NCBI GenBank assembly: GCA_902619055.1
Contig: CACNCW010000009.1
Location: 1-25,318, forward strand
Direction of reading: 5' to 3'
From: an uncultured Alphaproteobacteria bacterium
Lineage (GTDB): Bacteria > Pseudomonadota > Alphaproteobacteria > HIMB59 > GCA-002718135
DNA: 25,318 nucleotides
Made by a program: the position numbers and the translations under genes. The notes under the pieces were generated by a model. That model saw only the letters and a program-made list of their open reading frames with translations, was not told where the DNA came from and did no database searches. Positions 14,559-21,956 of the stretch are shown one piece after another. Numbering within the stretch: position 1 is the stretch's first letter; each line of letters opens with the position of its first letter.

Positions 14559-15743
14559 ATGTTGTTCAGTGTACTGAAAAAACTTAACTTTGACGGAACA
14601 TTAGAAATCATAGATTCTAATGATAAGATTTATAAATTTGGAAATTCAAACCCTCACGTTTGTATAAGATTAAAAAACAAATCTATTGAAAGAAAACTAT
14701 TCTTAAACCCTAATCTTCATATAGGTGAAGCATATATGAATGAAGAGTTAGTTGTTGAAAAAGGCACTATAGAAGACTTTCTTAATTTAATAACTAATTG
14801 TTATGATGACTTTATTTCTAACAATAAGTTTTATAAATTTTATGAATATTTATCCTCTATTTTTATGCCATTTCAGCAAATTAATCAGCTTCTAAATTCA
14901 AAAAAAAATGTAGCTCACCACTACGATATAAATGAGGATTTATATAAGTTATTCCTCGATCAGGATATGCAATATTCTTGCGCATATTTTCATAATCCAA
15001 ATATTAGTTTAGACCAAGCACAGAAAGATAAAAAACAACATATAATTAAAAAGCTACAAATTACGGAAAATATGAATGTACTTGATATTGGATGTGGCTG
15101 GGGCGGAATGGCAATTGAAATAGCAAAATCTACTGGAGCCAAAGTAAAAGGAATTACACTTTCAGAAAATCAATTTAAAACCGCTTCTGAAAGAGCACAG
15201 AAAGAGGGTCTGAATGACAAAGTTTCTTTTGCATTACAAGATTATAGAAATGAGATTGAAAAATATGACCGTATAGTATCAGTTGGTATGTTTGAGCATG
15301 TTGGAGTAAAATATTTTAAAACATATTTAAGTATAGCTAATGATATTCTAAAAGAAAATGGTGTTTTTCTTTTACATACAATTGGTCAAAGAGGTAAGCC
15401 GACAGCTACTAGTCCTTGGATAAGAAAATACATATTTCCTGGTGGTTACATTCCATCATTATCTGAAGTAATGAATGAAACACAAAAATTAAATATAAAT
15501 GTTACTGATGTTGAAGTGCTTAGACTACATTATGCTTACACACTTTCCAAATGGTATCAAAATGTTATGAAAAATAAGGATAAAATTATAAAGATGTTTG
15601 ATCAGCGTTTTTTTAGAATGTGGGAGTTTTATCTTTTGGCAAGTAAGTATTCCTTTGTCAATATGGGTAATGTTGTTTTTCAAATACAAATAGCAAAGAA
15701 TATTGACAATTTGCCTCTCACAAGAAATTATATCTACAATTAA
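14559..15743 (+). CDS. Cyclopropane-fatty-acyl-phospholipid synthase family methyltransferase
   Basis: SAM-dependent enzyme that adds a methylene bridge or a methyl group to unsaturated chains of membrane phospholipids. At 394 residues it is the usual length, with an N-terminal lipid-binding domain (SCP2-like, residues 1-110) and a C-terminal Rossmann domain. HHYDINEDLYKLFLDQDMQYSCAYF (120-144) and the SAM-binding VLDIGCGWGG (174-183) are diagnostic, with FEHVG and FPGGYIPSLSEV further on. Whether it makes cyclopropane rings or 10-methyl or other branched lipids cannot be told. The promoter directly before it predicts a leaderless mRNA, and no Shine-Dalgarno site is present; the N-terminus nonetheless aligns with the family at this ATG. 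Confidence 0.88.
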   Translation: MLFSVLKKLNFDGTLEIIDSNDKIYKFGNSNPHVCIRLKNKSIERKLFLNPNLHIGEAYMNEELVVEKGTIEDFLNLITNCYDDFISNNKFYKFYEYLSSIFMPFQQINQLLNSKKNVAHHYDINEDLYKLFLDQDMQYSCAYFHNPNISLDQAQKDKKQHIIKKLQITENMNVLDIGCGWGGMAIEIAKSTGAKVKGITLSENQFKTASERAQKEGLNDKVSFALQDYRNEIEKYDRIVSVGMFEHVGVKYFKTYLSIANDILKENGVFLLHTIGQRGKPTATSPWIRKYIFPGGYIPSLSEVMNETQKLNINVTDVEVLRLHYAYTLSKWYQNVMKNKDKIIKMFDQRFFRMWEFYLLASKYSFVNMGNVVFQIQIAKNIDNLPLTRNYIYN

Positions 15744-15757
15744 GCTCTTTATATTTA

Positions 15758-15784
15758 TTGAATTTCAAACACAGGTGATATAAT
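15758..15784 (+). promoter_or_regulatory. Extended -10 promoter of the MotA-like/OmpA-like pair
   Basis: TGATATAAT at 15776-15784 is a perfect extended -10 element (TGN plus TATAAT). TTGAAT at 15758-15763 could serve as a -35 with a short 15-nt spacer, but an extended -10 does not need one. Transcription would start near 15791, within about 3 nt of the ATG at 15794, again giving a leaderless mRNA. Confidence 0.6.
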
Positions 15785-15793
15785 CTTTTATTT

Positions 15794-16819
15794 ATGGCAC
15801 AATCACTTAACAATTATATTATTAGGGCATCAATATTTTTAATCGCTACTTTTGTTATTGTGGTTTTATTATATCCAGTTTTACAAAATGCTTTTTTATC
15901 AAATATCTTTATTAATGTTATAATCTTATTAGCCCTGTTAGTTGGAATTGTATTTAATTTATTCCATCTCATTAATTTAAATTATAAATATATATCTTAC
16001 TCCAACTTTAATATTACAAATTCTATAGAAGCATTCTCTACTTTAAGAGGGCAAGACAAAAATATTTCTCTTGAATTGAAAAATCTTGATGGAAAATTTG
16101 TTTTTAAAAGTTCATCAATAAATAGGTTGATAGAAAATTCAGACATGACTTTAATTAGCATTAGAGAAACTTCTCGTTATTTAGTTGGACTGCTAGTCTT
16201 TTTAGGACTTCTTGGAACTTTCTGGGGACTTCTTAAAACGATTGGATCTGTTGGTAATGTTATTAGTGGCCTGGGTATAGATGATACAAATGTTGCAGGT
16301 TTTTTTAATTCTCTTAAAGATGGCTTAAATGCTCCACTAGAAGGAATGAGTATTGCATTTAGTAGTTCATTGTTGGGTTTAGCTGGTTCTTTAATATTAG
16401 GATTACTTGATCTAAATCTTGGACAAGCACAAAATAAATTTAGTCAATACTTTGAGAAAATAATCAATTCTAATTCATCTCCAGATTTCTCTAAAGTTGA
16501 AGATAAACCAACTGGTGAGGCAATTCAAAAAATTTATGATAACTTAGAAAATCTTTTAAATGCTTTTAAAAAATCATCTGAAAATCAAACTAAAATTTCA
16601 AAAAATTTAGATAAATTTAATGAAATACTTACTAAAATAAATTCTAACTCATCCAATCTTGATAAACAACTATCAAATTTTTTATCTTCTCAGTTAAATA
16701 CACAGTCTTCACTTATGAACTTAACAGAAGCGTTAAGTAAAAATGGAATATTAGAAGCAAAAAAAGTTAAAGAGTATTTTCAGAATATTGAAAAAGAATT
16801 AAAGAAAATTAAAAAATAA
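15794..16819 (+). CDS. MotA/TolQ/ExbB-like proton channel protein
   Basis: Inner-membrane protein of 341 residues of the proton-channel superfamily. Four membrane segments are seen: about 10-28, 36-58, then the characteristic pair at about 130-152 (YLVGLLVFLGLLGTFWGLL) and 188-210 (IAFSSSLLGLAGSLILGLL) that line the channel in MotA, TolQ and ExbB. A cytoplasmic loop lies between the pairs, and a C-terminal tail of about 120 residues (from 225) looks helical, rich in Ser/Asn/Lys. It forms a pair with the next gene, starting 2 nt after its stop. Together they resemble energised stator units, but there are no flagellar or TonB genes nearby. The cellular role of this alphaproteobacterial pair is, to my knowledge, not settled. 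Confidence 0.8.
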   Translation: MAQSLNNYIIRASIFLIATFVIVVLLYPVLQNAFLSNIFINVIILLALLVGIVFNLFHLINLNYKYISYSNFNITNSIEAFSTLRGQDKNISLELKNLDGKFVFKSSSINRLIENSDMTLISIRETSRYLVGLLVFLGLLGTFWGLLKTIGSVGNVISGLGIDDTNVAGFFNSLKDGLNAPLEGMSIAFSSSLLGLAGSLILGLLDLNLGQAQNKFSQYFEKIINSNSSPDFSKVEDKPTGEAIQKIYDNLENLLNAFKKSSENQTKISKNLDKFNEILTKINSNSSNLDKQLSNFLSSQLNTQSSLMNLTEALSKNGILEAKKVKEYFQNIEKELKKIKK

Positions 16820-16821
16820 TA

Positions 16822-18441
16822 ATGTCTACTAGGTCTTTAAAAAATAGACTTGCTGATACAACAAATATTTGGCCAGGTTTTGTAGATGTTTTAGCTACAT
16901 TATTAATTGTAATTATCTTTGTATTAATGGTTTTTACAGTTTCACAAATATACTTAAGTGATGCTATATCCGGAAGGGATAAAGCACTCCAAGATTTAAG
17001 ATCACAAATTAATGAACTTTCAAAAATATTAGTTATTGAAACTAAAGATAAAGAGGAAGCTCTTTCAACTCTTTCTGAAACTAAGAAAGAACTTGAAGAT
17101 ACTCAATTAATTTTACAAAGTGAACAACTTTTAAGCGAACAATTACAAACAGATGTTGCAAAAAAAAGATCAGAATTGTTTGTTCAGGAGCAAAATATTA
17201 TTGCTTTATCTGAACAAATTAGCAGTCTTTTAAAAGAGTTAAGAATAGTTGCAAACGCTCTAGAAACCTATGAAGGTCAAGAAATTGCTTTACTTGAAAC
17301 TGAAGGGCTGGGAGAAAGAATTAATAAAGCACTAGCAACAAGAATAGATCAACTAAAATTATTAAATGAAAAACTTGAGCAAAGTGAAAAAAGTTTAAAT
17401 GAAAAAATATTAGAATTAGATCTTGTTAATCAAAAATTGAATGATAATGAAGTTGCACTTCAAGATCAAATATTTCAATACCAACAACTAACAAATGATT
17501 TACTTGAAATAAATGATAGTCTAGGCTTAAAAGACGCCACACTTAAAGAGCAATTAGATGCAATAAGATTTAAAAATGAGGAATTAGCAAGATTAAATAA
17601 AGATCTTATTCAAAAAGATAGCACTATCTTTAACTTGAGAGGAAAAATTTCAGAGTTAAATAATATATTATCTCTGTCTGAGGAAAAACAAGTTGCCCAA
17701 GAAGTTCAGTTAAGCAATCTTAAAAACCAAATTTTATCAATAGAAGAAGATAGTAAAATCAAAGAAGAAACATCACTTAAAGAAATAGAGAAAATGCAAA
17801 TACAGGCCGAACAAACCCTTCAGCAAATTAATTTATTATCAAATGAAATAGATATATTAAAGAATGAAATATCTATTCTAAATTCAGCTTTAGAAGCGAA
17901 CGAAATAGATATATTAGCTAAAGATTTAGAAATAGAAGTTTTAGGAGAAAAATTAAATAAGGCTTTAACTTCCAAAGTTTTTGAATTACAAAAATATAGA
18001 TCTGAATTTTTTGGTAAATTACAGGCAATTTTAGGTGATAGAGAAGATATTAAAATTGTCGGCGATAGATTCATATTTGAAACAGAACTTTTGTTTGATT
18101 CTGCCTCTGCCGATTTACAAGAATCAGGTAAAGAAAAATTAAGTGAGATTGGTTTAACTTTAAAAGAAACAACAGTTGATATTCCATCAGAAATTGATTG
18201 GATTATTATGGTTGAAGGTCACACTGATAAAAGGCCTATTAATACATTTAAGTTTCCATCAAATTGGGAATTATCAACAGCTAGAGCAAACTCCGTATTG
18301 AAACTTCTTTTAGATATAGGATTTGCTCCAGATCGTTTAGCTGCTGCTGGATACGGTGAGTTTTATCCTATTAGTAATGGTGATACAGATCGCGATTATC
18401 AGCAAAATAGAAGAATAGAACTTAAACTTACTTCAAGATAA
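16822..18441 (+). CDS. MotB-like protein with long coiled coil and OmpA peptidoglycan-binding domain
   Basis: Partner of the MotA-like channel. The 539-residue protein has one N-terminal membrane helix (about 18-42, WPGFVDVLATLLIVIIFVLMVF) with D22 at the position of the proton-carrying aspartate of MotB/ExbD. A very long coiled coil follows (about 50-390, rich in Glu, Leu, Lys and Gln). The C-terminal OmpA-like domain (about 400-539) keeps VEGHTDKRP, NWELSTARA, RLAAAGYGE and NRRIELKL, the Asp and Arg residues that hold diaminopimelate of peptidoglycan. The coiled coil could span much of the periplasm, far longer than in MotB or TolR. A stator-like machine that transmits proton force to the wall is a reasonable inference. 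Confidence 0.85.
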   Translation: MSTRSLKNRLADTTNIWPGFVDVLATLLIVIIFVLMVFTVSQIYLSDAISGRDKALQDLRSQINELSKILVIETKDKEEALSTLSETKKELEDTQLILQSEQLLSEQLQTDVAKKRSELFVQEQNIIALSEQISSLLKELRIVANALETYEGQEIALLETEGLGERINKALATRIDQLKLLNEKLEQSEKSLNEKILELDLVNQKLNDNEVALQDQIFQYQQLTNDLLEINDSLGLKDATLKEQLDAIRFKNEELARLNKDLIQKDSTIFNLRGKISELNNILSLSEEKQVAQEVQLSNLKNQILSIEEDSKIKEETSLKEIEKMQIQAEQTLQQINLLSNEIDILKNEISILNSALEANEIDILAKDLEIEVLGEKLNKALTSKVFELQKYRSEFFGKLQAILGDREDIKIVGDRFIFETELLFDSASADLQESGKEKLSEIGLTLKETTVDIPSEIDWIIMVEGHTDKRPINTFKFPSNWELSTARANSVLKLLLDIGFAPDRLAAAGYGEFYPISNGDTDRDYQQNRRIELKLTSR

Positions 18442-18470
18442 TTTGCCTTAAATTCAACATAAACTAATCA

Positions 18471-18476
18471 TAAGAT
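18471..18476 (+). promoter_or_regulatory. Possible -10 box before the pentapeptide-repeat gene
   Basis: TAAGAT ends 6 nt before the GTG start codon at 18483, so transcription would begin at the GTG itself. A -35 match is poor (TTAAAT at 18448-18453 with 17-nt spacing). Weak alone; of interest because it repeats the geometry of the promoters at 14523 and 15758. Confidence 0.25.
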
Positions 18477-18482
18477 TTATTA

Positions 18483-18986
18483 GTGAAAAAAATAATTATA
18501 CTAATTTTAATTTTATTTTCTCCAACTGCAGTTTTTGCAGCATGTAGTGATCAACCAGCAAATGAGGTTGACTGGACAAATTGCAATTTTGTAGAAAATC
18601 TAGATCTATCTGGTACTGGCTTGGCAAACTCTCAAATGTCAGGCGTAAATTTATCTTTATCTAATTTCGAAAAATCCCAGCTTAATAATTCAAATCTATC
18701 TATTGGTAATTTTATCTTCTCAAATTTTAGTAATTCAAATTTATATGCTTCAAATTTACAAGGAGCAAATTGCAATAATGCTAATTTTGACAATGCAAAT
18801 CTTGCTAAAGTAAACTTCGAAGGGTCAAATCTTTTTGGAGCAACTTTTAAAGGTGCAAATCTCTATGAGGCAAACCTACTTGGCGCTAACATTTCAGGCG
18901 CAATGTTTGATGAAGCAAATTTATCGAATGCTATATGGATAGATGGTAAAAAATGTGCTCTTGGTTCTATAGGCAGTTGCCAATAA
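18483..18986 (+). CDS. Exported pentapeptide-repeat protein
   Basis: A 167-residue protein with a signal peptide (MKK, a run of Ile/Leu, cleavage after VFA near residue 19) and then about 23 pentapeptide repeats of the A(N/D)LXX kind from residue 33 to 150, which fold into a right-handed square beta helix. It ends in IWIDGKKCALGSIGSCQ; the cysteines near each end (C20, C33, C157, C166) may form periplasmic disulfides. The start is GTG; no ATG fits before the signal peptide and there is no Shine-Dalgarno site. It follows the OmpA-like gene by 41 nt and could share its transcript. Its function is unknown; exported members are often envelope-associated. Confidence 0.85.
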   Translation: MKKIIILILILFSPTAVFAACSDQPANEVDWTNCNFVENLDLSGTGLANSQMSGVNLSLSNFEKSQLNNSNLSIGNFIFSNFSNSNLYASNLQGANCNNANFDNANLAKVNFEGSNLFGATFKGANLYEANLLGANISGAMFDEANLSNAIWIDGKKCALGSIGSCQ

Positions 18987-19114
18987 TTTTTTTATTTCTT
19001 TTTATTTATAGTTGCAAAATGTCAACCGTATCTGAAATACAAAAAAATGATGATAATAAAGTTAATTTTAAGATCTCAGGAAGTAAAGAAACTGGTATTC
19101 AAATAAATAACTAA
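18953..19114 (+). CDS. Possible small lipoprotein overlapping the pentapeptide-repeat gene
   Basis: An open frame of 53 codons begins with ATG at 18953 inside the end of the pentapeptide gene, in another frame (a TTG at 18977 is an alternative start). It reads as a lipoprotein signal: an N-region ending in FYRQ, a hydrophobic run LPIIFLFLFIYS and a cysteine at position 21 that would be lipidated, followed by a hydrophilic mature part of about 32 residues rich in Asn, Lys and Ser. The lipobox IYSC is imperfect but plausible. No ribosome binding site is apparent. The clean switch from hydrophobic to hydrophilic around a cysteine suggests a real gene; chance remains possible. Confidence 0.4.
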   Translation: MCSWFYRQLPIIFLFLFIYSCKMSTVSEIQKNDDNKVNFKISGSKETGIQINN

Positions 19115-19160
19115 AATATTAATTTACTTTTATCAAATTTAATGATTTGACCTTTAAACA

Positions 19161-20063
19161 ATGAGTCAAAATTCTTATTTATATGCTTTTTGTGTAGTTT
19201 TTCTTGCAGGAATTTTTTGGAGTTTTGGAGCGTTGACTGTTAGATATATGGTTGATGGCCATCAATATGTTTTTCAATATTTATTTTATAGAGGTTTAAC
19301 AATTTCAATTATTCTTCTTATATATTTATTTTTTCAGGAAGGATTTGCCTTTTATAAAAATTTTCTCAAAATAGGAACATCATCAATACTTGGTGGATTA
19401 TTCCTAGCTACAGCTTTTACAGGATTTATTTTTTCTATTACTATGACTACAGCTGCTGTTACATTATTTATGTTAGCAGCTATGCCTTTTATTGCGGCTA
19501 TTGTTGGTTATTTTGTTCTTGGTGAAATACTTAAAAGATCAACATTAATTGCCATGGTTGTAGCTTTTATAGGTGTTTGCGTAATGATTATTAATGATAG
19601 TATCTCAGGAACTGCTTTAGGAGCAATAATAGGATTTATTTCTGCAACTGGTTTTGCTTTGTATACTGTAACAATAAGATGGAAACCTGAAACGCCAAAA
19701 TTTACAACAGTTGTTTTAGCTGGACTATTTTGTGCACTATTTGCATTCTTTGTTTTAGGATTTTCTTTTGAACCTTTTATTTTAATGCCTGAAATAAATA
19801 ATTATTTAAGTATACTTCATGGATTAATTGTTGCAGCTGGTTTGATACTTTATAGTCTCGGAGCAAAATATTTACCCTCGGCTGAGCTTGCACTTTTATC
19901 GTTAATGGAAGTTGTTGGAGGAGTTCTCTGGGTATGGCTTCCTATTTTTGGAATTAATGAAGTTCCAAGTACAACTGTAATAATTGGGGGCTTTATTATA
20001 ACTTTAGCCGTAGTTTATTATGGTTTTGCTGCGAGGCAGATTGATATCAATATTAAAACTTAA
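19161..20063 (+). CDS. EamA/DMT-superfamily permease
   Basis: Inner-membrane transporter of 300 residues, mostly hydrophobic with about ten membrane helices in two related halves of five, as in EamA (drug/metabolite transporter) proteins. Typical traits are [13 protein letters not shown] near the N-terminus, the [17 protein letters not shown] element closing the first half (about 110-126) and the matching [23 protein letters not shown] in the second half. The substrate cannot be predicted; such proteins export amino acids, nucleobases or other metabolites, or import them. Its stop codon overlaps that of hemA on the other strand within TTAA. Confidence 0.85.
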   Translation: MSQNSYLYAFCVVFLAGIFWSFGALTVRYMVDGHQYVFQYLFYRGLTISIILLIYLFFQEGFAFYKNFLKIGTSSILGGLFLATAFTGFIFSITMTTAAVTLFMLAAMPFIAAIVGYFVLGEILKRSTLIAMVVAFIGVCVMIINDSISGTALGAIIGFISATGFALYTVTIRWKPETPKFTTVVLAGLFCALFAFFVLGFSFEPFILMPEINNYLSILHGLIVAAGLILYSLGAKYLPSAELALLSLMEVVGGVLWVWLPIFGINEVPSTTVIIGGFIITLAVVYYGFAARQIDINIKT

Positions 20064-21295
20064 ATATTTGCTGTAATTTTATTAATATTTTTTCTTGGTA
20101 AATTATTTTTAGACCAAACTGTATCAAGAGCCTTAATCATTTTTTCAATATGCTCTTTTCTATGTTTTGGGGTAACAGTTATCCTTAGTCTTTCTAGACC
20201 TTTTGGTACAGTTGGATAAAAAATTGGTTGTGCATAGATACCATGATCATCAATTAAATCTTTAGATACTTTTTTGCATAAAAAAGGATCATTAATTAAT
20301 ACCGCTACAATATGAGAATTTGTGTCCAAATAAGGAATTGCTAAGGAATCTAAATTTTCTCTTATTAAAGCAGCATTTTCTTTTATTCTTATTCTTAGTT
20401 GTTCTGCCAGAGAAACAATATCTATTGCTTTAGCTGCTCCTGCAGCAATTGATGGGCAGATTGAAGTTGTAAAAATAAAACCTGGTGCAAAACTCCTAAT
20501 GTAGTCGATTATTTCTGAACTAGCTGCAATATAACCTCCCATTTGACCATATGCTTTCGCTAAAGTTCCATTAATAATATCTATTTTATCTTCAACTCCC
20601 ATTTCTACTGCAATACCTTTACCTTCTTCACCGTAAAGTCCTACTGAATGAACTTCATCTAGATATGTCATACAGTTATATTTCTTTGCTAACTCTACAA
20701 TTTTAACTATAGGCGATCTTATACCTTCCATAGAGTATAAACTTTCAAAAACGATTAACTTAGGATTATCTACATTTGAATCTTTTAGTAACTGTTCTAA
20801 ATGATCAATGTCATTGTGTTTAAATATATGACACTTAGCTCCACTATTTTTAATACCTTGTATTAAAGATGCGTGATTTAATTCATCAGAAAATATCTCA
20901 ATATCTTTAATTTTTTTTCCTAAAGTCCATAAAGTAGATTGGTTTGCTGTATACGCAGAAGCAAAAACTAATGCTGCGTCTTTATTGTGAACATTTGCCA
21001 GTTTTTTTTCAAGTTCAGTATGATAGGTTGATGTACCAGAAATATTTCTTGTTCCACCTGAACCTGATCCATATTCAAGAAGTGTTTTTACAATTTCATT
21101 TACGACTTCTGGATGCTGGCTCATGTTTAGATAGTCATTGGAGCACCAAACCTCAACTTCTCTTTCTTTATTTTTAAAACTTTCATCTGCATTTGGAAAA
21201 CTTTTTATAGGTCTGTCTATGTTTCTAAAGTCCCTATAAAGACCTTGTTCTTTAAGATTTTTTAATTCAGATTTAAAGAAATTTTTGTATTGCAT
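20060..21295 (-). CDS. hemA: 5-aminolevulinate synthase (C4 pathway)
   Basis: Condenses succinyl-CoA and glycine to 5-aminolevulinate, the first step of heme synthesis in Alphaproteobacteria. The 411-residue PLP enzyme matches ALAS throughout: [13 protein letters not shown] (50-62), [17 protein letters not shown] (76-92), [11 protein letters not shown] (137-147), [13 protein letters not shown] (210-222; D213 and H216 touch PLP) and the Schiff-base lysine K247 in [14 protein letters not shown]. The match at K247 and the N-terminal YKNFF distinguish it from the related KBL and BioF enzymes. [11 protein letters not shown] replaces the more usual ESVYSMDGD. It lies downstream of cytochrome b561 on the same strand, 55 nt apart, and back to back with the hemC-hemE-hemH arm. 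Confidence 0.95.
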   Translation of the reverse strand: MQYKNFFKSELKNLKEQGLYRDFRNIDRPIKSFPNADESFKNKEREVEVWCSNDYLNMSQHPEVVNEIVKTLLEYGSGSGGTRNISGTSTYHTELEKKLANVHNKDAALVFASAYTANQSTLWTLGKKIKDIEIFSDELNHASLIQGIKNSGAKCHIFKHNDIDHLEQLLKDSNVDNPKLIVFESLYSMEGIRSPIVKIVELAKKYNCMTYLDEVHSVGLYGEEGKGIAVEMGVEDKIDIINGTLAKAYGQMGGYIAASSEIIDYIRSFAPGFIFTTSICPSIAAGAAKAIDIVSLAEQLRIRIKENAALIRENLDSLAIPYLDTNSHIVAVLINDPFLCKKVSKDLIDDHGIYAQPIFYPTVPKGLERLRITVTPKHRKEHIEKMIKALDTVWSKNNLPRKNINKITANI

Positions 21296-21350
21296 AAATG
21301 TTAGATATCTTACCCAATCTTTAATTGTAAGTATTTAATTGAATGAATTG

Positions 21351-21914
21351 TCACACCTTTTTTCCGCTAAAAGACATTCTCTTCCAGACACCATATTTAT
21401 CTTTAATCATAAATCGATGATACAGCGCCGCTCCAATATGAAGTGAAAAAAGAGCTGTTAATATAAGTGCTGAGTAGTAGTGTATAGCTAGAGCTTGAGG
21501 GTATAGAAAAAAGTTCTCTTCGATTAAAGGTGGTATTTTAATTAATCCCAAGAGATGGACATCTTCTCCTCCAAGCCATGTCATAAAGGTACCTTGAATA
21601 GGAATAAGAATAACTAAACCATAAAGTACAAAATGGACTAAATTCGAAACCAATTTATGAAATAAAGGAATATTTTCATATTTCGGATGAGTATTAAATA
21701 TGTATTTCCACATTAATCTAAGTACAACTAAACTAAAGACTAAGGTGCCAAAAAATTTATGAGTAATAATAAAACCCATTTTAAGAGGAGAAAATTCCAT
21801 ATTATGAAGGCTAATCCCTGTTGCAACTTGCCAAAAAAGAAGAAGTGCTAATGACCAATGAAAAAGTTTTGCAACCAAGCCCCACGAAGATTTTGTACCT
21901 TTAAATTCAACCAT
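21351..21914 (-). CDS. Cytochrome b561
   Basis: Di-heme b-type cytochrome of the inner membrane, 187 residues, with four membrane helices. The histidines expected to hold the hemes are visible in KLFHWSLA (H18), IITHKFFG, IHYYSAL and SLHIGAALYH. The N-terminal SSWGLVAKLFHW and the C-terminal LHIGAALYHRF are typical of the bacterial YodB/CybB group. These proteins pass electrons between the quinone pool and periplasmic acceptors, and some oxidise superoxide; the exact role is not predictable. It is transcribed toward hemA, so a heme protein and the first heme enzyme may share a message. Confidence 0.9.
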   Translation of the reverse strand: MVEFKGTKSSWGLVAKLFHWSLALLLFWQVATGISLHNMEFSPLKMGFIITHKFFGTLVFSLVVLRLMWKYIFNTHPKYENIPLFHKLVSNLVHFVLYGLVILIPIQGTFMTWLGGEDVHLLGLIKIPPLIEENFFLYPQALAIHYYSALILTALFSLHIGAALYHRFMIKDKYGVWKRMSFSGKKV

Positions 21915-21924
21915 TAGTAATTTT

Positions 21925-21934
21925 ATTATATAGT
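21925..21934. promoter_or_regulatory. Overlapping divergent -10 boxes between the two heme arms
   Basis: In the 42-nt gap between the opposite start codons, ATTATA at 21925-21930 reads TATAAT on the minus strand, facing cytochrome b561 and hemA, while TATAGT at 21929-21934 faces hemC. The two boxes overlap by 2 nt. Expected leaders are about 4 nt to the left and 16 nt to the right. The -35 regions are poor, so this is a plausible but unproven shared promoter. Confidence 0.35.
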
Positions 21935-21956
21935 GCTATCTAAATAAATGTAATCC

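Noticed and set aside
15794..18441. Zorya anti-phage system
   Set aside because: Only ZorAB-like architecture is seen. The coiled coil is on the wrong partner, and no ZorC, ZorD, ZorE or other defence gene is nearby.
19147..19152. TTGACC as a -35 box for the EamA-type permease
   Set aside because: It lies only 8 nt before the ATG at 19161, leaving no room for a -10 and a start site upstream of the gene.
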